Source: Pelagophyceae sp. CCMP2097
Lineage: Eukaryota > Sar > Pelagophyceae
DNA length: 44,489 nt
Direction: 5' to 3'
Assembly: GCA_026770575.1 (NCBI GenBank)
Contig: MU657177.1
Location: 569,962-614,450 of the forward strand
Part shown: positions 37,499 through 44,489 of the stretch, piece by piece
Layout: every line of letters starts with the position of its first letter
How positions within the stretch are numbered: position 1 is the first letter of the stretch
Made by a program: the position numbers and the translations under genes
Notes under the pieces: generated by a model
Seen by the model: only the letters and a program-made list of their open reading frames with translations
Database searches by the model: none
Told to the model about the DNA's origin: nothing

Positions 37499-38645
37499 AT
37501 GGGCCGGTGCGTGCGGCTGGCGGTGTGGAGCCTATGCGTCTGGCGGACGGCGTCTCTCGCCGCGCCTGTGGTCCCGGCATTGCGCGCGCCGATGCCCCTC
37601 GCGCTCGACGTCGATGGGACGCTGATCTGCGGCGTGCTCCACGGCGCGCCGTCGTCCATCGCGGACGTGGACCGTGCGCTCTTCGAGCTCGCGCCGCGGG
37701 CCGTCGTCGTGGAGCTGTGCGACGCGAGATGGAAGTCGCTCACCGAAAACGCGCAGCGCGCCGACGCGACGACGACCGATGAAGGCGAAGACGCCTCGGC
37801 GGCGGGACCGCCTCGGCGGCTCAACCCGCTGGCGCGCGTCGCAAAGGGTTCACTGAGCGCGTTCCGCCAGGGCGGCCCCGGCGCCGGCGTCGGCGCGCTG
37901 GTCCTGGGCACGCTCTACGCGGTGGTCCAGCTCGTTGGCTTCGCGCCCGGAGAAGAGTTCCTCCGGCCGCTGAAATACGCCGATTTGAACGAAATCGACG
38001 TCGTCCTCGGCGATCGACCCGTCGTGGACACGCTCGCCCAAGTTTCCGACCTGAGCGGCGTGACGCTCGAGACGACTCTCAGCGGGTGCTCCGCGCTGGC
38101 CTTTGCGGCCCTCGGCGGCGGCGAAGGGTCCATCTCCATTTTCGGGGCCGTCTTGGGCGACGCGCGGCTCCGAAGCGATATGGCACGCCTCACAACAGCC
38201 GTCGCCGCGCTCGCCACGGTCTTCGTCGTGGGCGTCGAAGTTTCGCTCCCCGCGCTGCTCCCCGCGCTGCCGACCGCAGCGGGGGACGGCCAAGTCGCGC
38301 TCGGTGCGTCTCTTTGCTGCACCCTTGACACCTCGACGGTTTTGTTATCAGGCTTCGACGTCCTCGACGTCTTCCTCGGCCTCGGCGGCCTCGTCCTCTT
38401 CGGCCGCATCGGCGCCGTGCGTGTTCTGCGTTTCCGATGTAGGGGTCTCCTCGACGGAATTTTAGGTCGTGATAGACGCCCGCGACGAGGTCCTGGCGGC
38501 GTCCATCCTCTCGGCGCGCACGCTCGCGGCGCAGGACGCCGACGGCGCGAGCGTCGTCGCCATCGTGGGGGCGCTCCACGTTAATGGCGTGGCCCAAAGG
38601 CTCCGAAGCGAAAGCTGGAGAGCATCACAGGCGACGTCCATCTAA
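37499..38645 (+). CDS. TraB-domain family protein
   Basis: Exons 37499-38303, 38352-38416 and 38466-38645 give 349 residues. The TraB/PrgY/TIKI-type fold is indicated by LICGVLHGAPSSIADVDRAL (G-x2-H ... SS motif), RAVVVELCDARWKSL, EIDVVLGDRPVVDTLAQ and, in the last exon, SVVAIVGALHVNGVAQRL, the terminal G-x-x-H-x-x-G part of the family. The N-terminus (RLAVWSLCVWRTASLAAPVV) looks like a signal peptide or signal anchor. Two membrane spans lie between the motifs (AVAALATVFVVGVEV, VLDVFLGLGGLVLFG). TraB proteins are putative metal-dependent peptidases of outer-membrane or organelle location. Intron 1 (48 nt) keeps the frame if retained. Confidence 0.85.
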
Positions 38646-38780
38646 GCTTTGCCTCCGACGACTTTCATCCCGGGTGTGCACCGCCGCGGCGAGGAGCGCC
38701 GCCGGTTCGGAGGCTTCGGGACCATCTTAGATTCCGCATTACACAATTCAGAGTAGGGTCACCCGCCTTCTAGCGGGGTG

Positions 38781-41700
38781 CTAGCCGGCACCTTCCATGT
38801 AGTCCAAGGGCGGCAGCCTGGCCTTTTGCGTCTTCCGCTCGAGCGCCAGTTTGGCGAGGTCGTTTCCGACTGGCCAGAAAGGTTCGTAGGCAACTGACTC
38901 TTCTGTGCGACACAGGTAAAGTGAGCGGTTTCGCCATGCCAAAGCGGCCACGAGTCGCTTCTCGCGCAGGCCGAGGATCTTCGCCAGCGCATGGTCCGGC
39001 CGTTCGTCTTGGAGGAACAGCAAAGTCTCGTGCATCAACGAGAGCTCGATGTCGTTGAAGGCGTCGATTTTGTCGGGCATGGCCAGCGCGATCGCGTCAA
39101 AAAGATGCCGCTCAAAGACTTGTGACCGGGAGTAGGCCCACGTCAGCATGGCGAGCTCTTGCGACTTGCAGTCCATGATCTTGGACGGCATTTCGAGTGC
39201 GATAGCTCGGAAGAGGAAGAGCGCCTCGACGTTGGCGGCCGCGTACGACCATGCTAAGTTGGCTAACTCGCGCGCCGAGAAGTGATGCATCTTCCACGAC
39301 GCCTCCTCCGCGATGCACTCGAATAAAGCCACGCCGCGCACGGCGCCGGCTGTCTGGAGGTTCCAGGAGAAAGACCACGCAACGTTCACCTACAAGGGAC
39401 CTCGCTTCCCTCCCCGCTTCCGCCCCCGCTTCCGTCTCGAGAATCTCAATCCATATCGATGAAAACCCGCACATATCGAGGTGCTGCGGCACAGTGTGTA
39501 TCCCACGGGATCACTCTCGAGGATGGCACGACATCGGGTCTCTGATGGCATGCCGCTCTCGCGACTCGAGCCTCGACACCGTCGTATGGATCCCCGGACG
39601 CGGGTTTCCACGAGCTCGACGGGGTTAAACAGCGTCACTTTGTCCAAGACGTCCCTCTCCAGCGCCTCGAACAGCAACGTGGCCTCGTGGCCGCGCTTGG
39701 AGTAGGCCCAGGAGATGGTGGCGAGTTCGACTGGATAGAAATCGGCCAATTTCGCAATAGCCTCCGCCGCCATCGCCTCGAACAACTTCGGCGCCACCAC
39801 CCCAGCTTTCGTGTAGGCCCACGCCGTGTTCGCCAAAGCCTGCGGGTTGAACTGGTCGACGTTGTCCACAGCTCGGCGAGCGAGGGCGTCGAAGAGTCGT
39901 TGCGAGTGGAACCGGACTTTGCAAAAGGCCCATACAATTTGAGACATGTCTTGAGACGTGAACCCGAGACTCGTGTCGTGCGCGCACCTCAGCGCGCGCT
40001 CCTCCAACGCGTAGAAGAGGTTTCCGCGGGGGGGGGACACTTCGCCTTGGTCCTCCAGCGCGTGAGCGTAGGCCCAACAGAGGTTTGAAACCATCCTCGG
40101 CTCAAAGTCAGACAGCGACCGCCGTTGAGTGACCTCGTCCGCCAAAACGTCCAGGAACGGCCGGGCCTCAAGCGGGTCGCCCTGGGACTCGTCCTCGGAG
40201 TCGACCCCGACTCGGGAGGGCGGTTGCCCTCCCATGCCCGCCGACGAAAACGCCCAGGCCAAGTTCGTCACGTCGCGCGGCGAGAGGTACGGCAGCTGCG
40301 CCTCTGCTTCGGTCGCGACGGCGGTGAAGAGCGGCTCGTCGGGTATTCCGGCTTTCGCGTAGGCCCAAGCGCTGATGGCCAGCGCCCGCGCGTTAAACGT
40401 CCTGATCTTCAGCACGAATGCGGGCGAGACGGCGCCGAAGAGCTCTTCGATGCCCTCGAAGCGCGCGGTCGCAAACGCCCAGACGAGTTGGGAAAGACCG
40501 AGGTAGTTGAAGTTTCCCATCTGCCTCAAAGCTTCCTCCGCCACCGCTTCAAAGAGAGACGGCGCCAACACGCGCGCGGTGGCGTAGGCCCAGACGAGGT
40601 TCGCCAAGCCCTGGGCGCTAAAGTCGCTCATCTTTGTCGGAGCGTGAGCAGCAATCGCCTACCGTACGTCCGTCCGCCTCCCATCCGCCCGTCCGAAAAA
40701 ACGACCTTCCGGGAACGCACCTCGAAGAGCTCGGGCGCGGGCACCTGCGCCTTTGCGTACGCCCATGCGAGTGAGGCCATTTGCTGCGCCTCGAAGTGCG
40801 ACATCTTCGCCGCGGCGACGATTGCGACGGCGACAAAGAGCGAAGACTGCCTAGCGTCCCGGGCACGTTTCGTTGACGAATGGCGTCTTCCCCCAGCATC
40901 GAGTCTCTGTGACTCGGTTCTCGCACCGTCGACTCGGTGCGACGGTCCGGATTTTCCGGTCACGGACGCGGCCTCACCGGTGCGACGCCTGGTGGGCCGC
41001 CTGGTCCGCGTACGTGGGCTGCTTCGCAAAGGCGTGCATCGTCACGGAGAGGCCCTGCGGCGTGAACGATTCGACGAGGCGGCGGGCCTCGCGCGCGGCC
41101 GCCTCGAAGAGGAGGGGCGCCGCGACGCCCGCGCGCGAAAAGGCCCAGACCTACACAACGGTCCAAAGACATCGAAAGGACGCCTTCCTCTCAGAATGCC
41201 GCCGCTGTGATGGTGACGCGGCCTCGGGCGACGTTTGATATTTCCTGAGGGCTGAAGCCGGCGAGCCCACCTCGCAACTGCACCTCTGTCGCGACCACGT
41301 CGAAGAGCGCCGGATCTTTCCAGCCGACCTTTGCAAACGCCCAGATGGTGTTTGCTAAAGCCTGTGGGCTGAACGACGCGATCTTTAACGATGCGGCCGC
41401 CGCGACGTCGGCGAAAACGTCCTCAAACGCATACGCCCCACCGTCGCTGCCGTCGCTGAGCTCGGCGTCGCGCGCCGTGGCGATGCCCCAGGCGAGGTTT
41501 GCGAGCTCGACGTCGTTGAACTGCGAGAGCTGCTTTTGCGCGTTGCGCGCGAGCGCTTTTATGAGATCCGGCGTCTGATGCGCCAGACCTGCCTTGGCGA
41601 GGCCCCAGACGGACTTTGCGACCATCGAGGGCCGCCACGCCTCGGATCTCGCGCTTTCGATTGCGGCGTCTACGAGGTCGTCGAGGTACAGTTGGTCGGC

Positions 41701-42288
41701 AAGGTACTTTGGGTTGGGCTGAACATCGGCCTCGTCGTCAACGACCGGCGGCGTCCACGATCGGCCCTCTGCCTTGCGCTCCGCCTGCTTGCCGAGCCAG
41801 TGCAGCGACGCCGCGAGCTGCTCGGAGGTGTGGACCACGGGCACGTCTTGGCTGTGTACTGGAGCCGCCGGCGCGGCCTGTGCGGTCACTGGCGCGGCCG
41901 CCGGGGCGGTCGCGGGCCCCGCGGGCCCCGGGGGCGCCGCGGGCCCCGCGGCGCCGCGGCGGCTCGCGACGGCGCGCGGCCAGGCCTTGCTTACGCTGAG
42001 CAGCGCCGCTGGCTCGCACTCGCGCAGCTGCACTTCACAGGCGCGCAAAGCGCTCGCCGCGCGCCGCGCCGAGACGTGCACGCCGCAGACCGCCGAGACG
42101 TGCACGCCGCAGACGGCGTCCGCCGACGCGAAGACGTCGGCGGGGCCGAAAGCGGGGCCGGAAGCCGTCCCGAAACGCAACCCGTCGCCGAGAGCGCCCG
42201 GCCCCGGGACGAGGCGCACGCGAGCCGTGCGGACAAAGGCGCCGCGCGGGCCGCCTCCCGAAGGGTCCCAGGGCGGCGCGCGCCGCAT
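38781..42288 (-). CDS. Large helical-repeat (HPR/OPR-type) protein without RAP domain
   Basis: Five exons keep phase throughout: 42288-41233, 41150-40978, 40850-40721, 40658-39612 and 39389-38781, giving 1004 residues. After a Pro/Ala-rich N-terminus, repeats of the form FxPQALANxxWAFAKAG-xxPxLFxAVAxEA run through the protein: SLKIASFSPQALANTIWAFA, KMSDFSAQGLANLVWAYATA, QFNPQALANTAWAYTKAGVV, KLADFYPVELATISWAYSKR, HHFSARELANLAWSYAAANV. This is the same family as the 12.1-14.05 kb protein but with diverged units, and no RAP domain is seen at the C-terminus (LALERKTQKARLPPLDY). By analogy it is an organellar RNA-binding factor. A basic, membrane-free N-terminus would allow import, but targeting cannot be proven. 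The donors of exons 1 and 4 (GTCGCC, GTGGAA) are weaker than usual. Confidence 0.85.
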
Positions 42289-42390
42289 CGCGCGCTCCAA
42301 GCGCTTTGAAGCGGGGCCGTGCCTTTTCGTTCGAATCTGTTCTTAGAAATTGGATTTGATGGGCGTCTTTGACTTCGGCGACGCCGTGAC

Positions 42391-43466
42391 ATGCGGGGCT
42401 CGGCGGCGGCGCTGGCCTGCGCGCTCTGCGCGTGCGTCGGCGACGCGCGCGCGCCGGCGCCGCGCACCCTCGGACGACGGCCACGGCGGCGGCCGGAGGC
42501 GGTGGGCCTCGCTGTCCGCGGCGGCCCGGTCCGAGGCGGTTCCACGAGCGCCGCTCCGCCTCCGTTGGAGCAGGCGGACGAGGACGCGCTCTTCGCCTCG
42601 ACGCACGCGACGCTGCGTCTCGTCCGTCGCGCGACGTGAACCGACTCGTATAGCGCAGGCTCGCCGCGGCGCAAACGGCCGCGCTCGAGTGCGTCCTTCG
42701 TCCAACGTATAGACTTATATAACCTTCCTGCGTAGTCTCGCGGCGGCGGCGCGAAACGCGCCGCCGGGCGCGCCCTTGAAGGACTTTGGTCCACGGTGTG
42801 AGGTCATCGCGGTGAGCGCGTTCGCTGAAGTGGGCGAGACGGACCGCTGCCTTGCGGCGCTCGCGCAGCTCCTGGCGCCCGCGCTCTCGGAGCACCTGGA
42901 CGCGCTGCGCGCGCACGTCGTGCGCGCCTTTGAAAAGGCGCTCGCACGCGTCGATACGAGGTGACGCTAACCCTCATGCCTCAGCCGAGCAGAGCAAGCT
43001 TCGTTCGAAGCCCGCCCGACGCCTCTTTGCAGCGCCGACGACTACGGCGTGGTCGCCGCCAAGCTCATGGCCGAGGCCGAGCTGGCCTACGTCGGCGCGG
43101 CGGCGAAAGCGACGCCCGACGCCTTCCGCGACGCGTGGCCAGAAGCCGACGAGACGGGCGCGCTCCGAGAGGCGCGTCCCTCTATCAATAAAGTCGCCCC
43201 TTTGTGGACGCTCTTGTTAGGAACTGCGCGACGCGTTCGAGGAGCGTTCCCTCGCCGCGCTCGTCGACGCCGTCGACGCCGACGACGACGTCGACGTCGA
43301 ACCCGGCGTGAGCCGGTGGCGCGCCTTCCTCCGCGCGCACCAGGGCGTCATCTTCCGCTTCGGGACCATGGCGCTCAACTTGGCGCAGGCGCGGCACGCC
43401 ATCCGCGTCGCGCGATCCAGGGCGCAAAAAAGAGACGAGGATGTGCCAAAGTTCCCCCTCTTCTAA
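42391..43466 (+). CDS. Hypothetical protein with signal peptide
   Basis: Exons 42391-42635, 42736-42960, about 43033-43171 and 43221-43466 connect. The start MRGSAAALACALCACVGDAR is a signal peptide, followed by a basic, Pro-rich stretch, so plastid or secretory targeting is possible. The mature part is predicted alpha-helical: CEVIAVSAFAEVGETDRCLA, LSEHLDALRAHVVRAFEKAL, VVAAKLMAEAELAYVGAAAK, ELRDAFEERSLAALVDAVDA and RWRAFLRAHQGVIFRFGTMA. No family was recognised. The third intron has no ordinary GT donor in phase; a GC donor (GCGCGT, 43172) would give a 49-nt GC-AG intron, whereas the in-phase GT would leave only 28 nt. The stop codon overlaps that of the convergent gene. Confidence 0.6.
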
Positions 43467-43961
43467 CGGGACTCGTTTGAGAGCCCGGGCGACGGCGGTT
43501 TGGCCGTCGGCGGCGCCGACGCAATTCTGTGGTACATGGCGTCCATTGAGTGCACAAAGCTGAGGGCCGGGTCGTCAAAGGCCGTGGCGATCCTGACGCC
43601 CGCGCCGAGCGCGTCGTTTCGCCGGAGTGCGCGGACGTGCGTCGACGACTCGACGCGCGCGAGGATCATCTCCTAGAGAAACCCGTCGAGGCCCAGCACT
43701 TTACGTCTAGGGATCCCTTGGTAGTCACCTTTTCGTACTTTTTGCGGCCGTGGTCGCTCGGCAGGACGAAGCAGGCCTACGGGGCGCCGTACACTGGTGG
43801 CCGATGCGGGTCAGACGCACCGCGGCGGCGTCGACTCGGACGCGTCGAGACGCCTTTTGCATGATCTCGTGCGTCGCAAAGTCGGCGTTTGGCCGTGAAA
43901 CGCGCGGCTGACGCACGGGCCGCTGCCGCGTCGGCGAGCCCGCCGCCGCCGCCACCGACAT
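43463..43961 (-). CDS. Small hypothetical protein, 132 residues
   Basis: Exons 43961-43821, 43776-43729 and 43672-43463 are joined by GTGCGT/GTAG and GTGACT/CTAG introns, all phase 0. The product begins MSVAAAAGSPTRQRPV and has a compact centre spanning the splice sites (PNADFATHEIMQKASRRVRV, ACFVLPSDHGRKKYEKEMIL, RVESSTHVRALRRNDALG), then a less ordered Pro/Ser tail. No family is recognised. Three phase-matched exons support a real gene. Its TAG (43465-43463) overlaps the TAA of the convergent gene (43464-43466). Confidence 0.55.
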
Positions 43962-44489
43962 GGCCAAACGGCGAGGGGCCCCTTCGACGAGGCACGCGCC
44001 GACGAGGCCGCCGAAAACTCTGACGAGGCCTCGTCTAGGACGACTGAGCACGCGGCGTAGGACAAGGCCGACACACGGCGTGGCGAGGTCCAACACACGG
44101 GCTTGCACAGCGGCGTGGCGCCTCGACAGCTCCACGCGGGCAAAGCAAATTTGCAAAGCGTCAACTTGCAGAATTGTTTAGCGATTAAACCTCGCTGCCG
44201 AGTCCTCACTTGGGCGGTCGAGCCATCCCTGACCGTCTCCTGCCCGTTCAGCCCCATTGGGCAGCCTCACGTGGTGTTCGTGTGGGTGGTGGATCTCGGT
44301 GCCGGCCGCCTCTTCGCGTCGCGCTAGGTGGCAAAGAGGAAGGTAGCGGTTCTTGCGTCGAAATCGGCAGGTGCCAACGACACAGACTGCGCCTCGGTCA
44401 CGCGGGTGGGTCATCCGGTCGAAACACTGGATATGTGCGCCGGGGGTGAAAAAACACTTAATCCAAGGTATGTGGCCGGGGGGAAGGAT
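43962..44489. other. Terminal noncoding region
   Basis: Upstream of the small minus-strand gene. No domain-bearing frame is seen on either strand. It may contain that gene's promoter and the edge of a neighbour outside the window. Confidence 0.4.

Noticed and set aside
1..44489. CRISPR arrays, bacterial operons, rRNA, prophage or integron features
   Set aside because: None present. The spliced genes, short introns and family content are eukaryotic, and the tandem repeats found are minisatellites or coding repeats without spacer structure.

Overview
The window is nuclear DNA of a eukaryote with a compact, GC-rich genome, most likely a photosynthetic stramenopile of the pelagophyte type (Aureococcus-like). 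This is an inference. It rests on short introns (mostly 45-100 nt) with GTGCGT, GTGAGT or GTACGT donors and nearly always a TAG acceptor, on a putative thylakoid-lumen protein with a multi-part leader, on organellar RNA-binding type helical-repeat/RAP proteins, and on MYND + Sel1-repeat proteins. No rRNA, tRNA, CRISPR array, operon or bacterial-style ribosome binding site was seen. Most gene models below are multi-exon and were assembled by matching splice sites, reading phase and family conservation; coordinates give the start-to-stop span and the exons are listed in the evidence.

Layout. 0.6-4.6 kb: SPT5 (+), followed by a minisatellite-filled spacer. 5.9-7.8 kb: a Glo3-type ArfGAP (-), head to head with the tRNA m7G46 methyltransferase TRM8 (+, 7.9-8.8). 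9.0-14.05 kb: a Sen1/senataxin-type helicase and a helical-repeat RAP protein, both + and only 62 bp apart. 14.1-14.9 kb: a small multi-pass membrane protein (-). 14.9-17.3 kb: no convincing gene. 17.3-18.0 kb: a small secreted or plastid-targeted hypothetical (-). 18.2-21.1 kb: a tandem duplication of a MYND-RING-Sel1 gene; the first copy is broken by a 411-bp inverted-repeat element and a 1-nt frameshift, the second is intact. 21.1-22.4 kb: AT-rich spacer. 22.4-25.9 kb: a PNUTS-like PP1 regulatory subunit (-), head to head with an ankyrin-repeat gene (+, 26.0-27.3). 27.7-29.3 kb: a heat shock factor (-). 30.7-31.6 kb: a phosducin-like protein (+). 31.8-33.1 kb: a protein with two SpoVS domains (-). 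33.6-34.6 kb: a PsbP-like lumen protein (-). 34.8-35.6 kb: hypothetical (+). 35.8-37.25 kb: a PARP with SUMO-interaction-like motifs (-), head to head with a TraB-family protein (+, 37.5-38.6). 38.8-42.3 kb: a second, 1004-residue helical-repeat protein (-), head to head with a secretory-signal hypothetical (+, 42.4-43.5), whose stop codon overlaps that of a small convergent gene (-, 43.5-44.0).

Functional themes. Three genes act in RNA polymerase II elongation or termination (SPT5, a Sen1-type helicase, and PNUTS, whose PP1 complex dephosphorylates Spt5 in other eukaryotes). Two large helical-repeat proteins probably serve organelle RNA metabolism. Others cover vesicle traffic (ArfGAP), chaperone and stress control (HSF, phosducin-like), ADP-ribosylation and the thylakoid lumen. 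Proximity is probably not functional. The gene order is dominated by divergent pairs with 100-250 bp spacers and convergent pairs with short or overlapping ends. The most unusual items are the double-SpoVS protein, the inverted-repeat element inside the MYND gene, the SIM-PARP fusion and the near-identical 38-residue repeat array.
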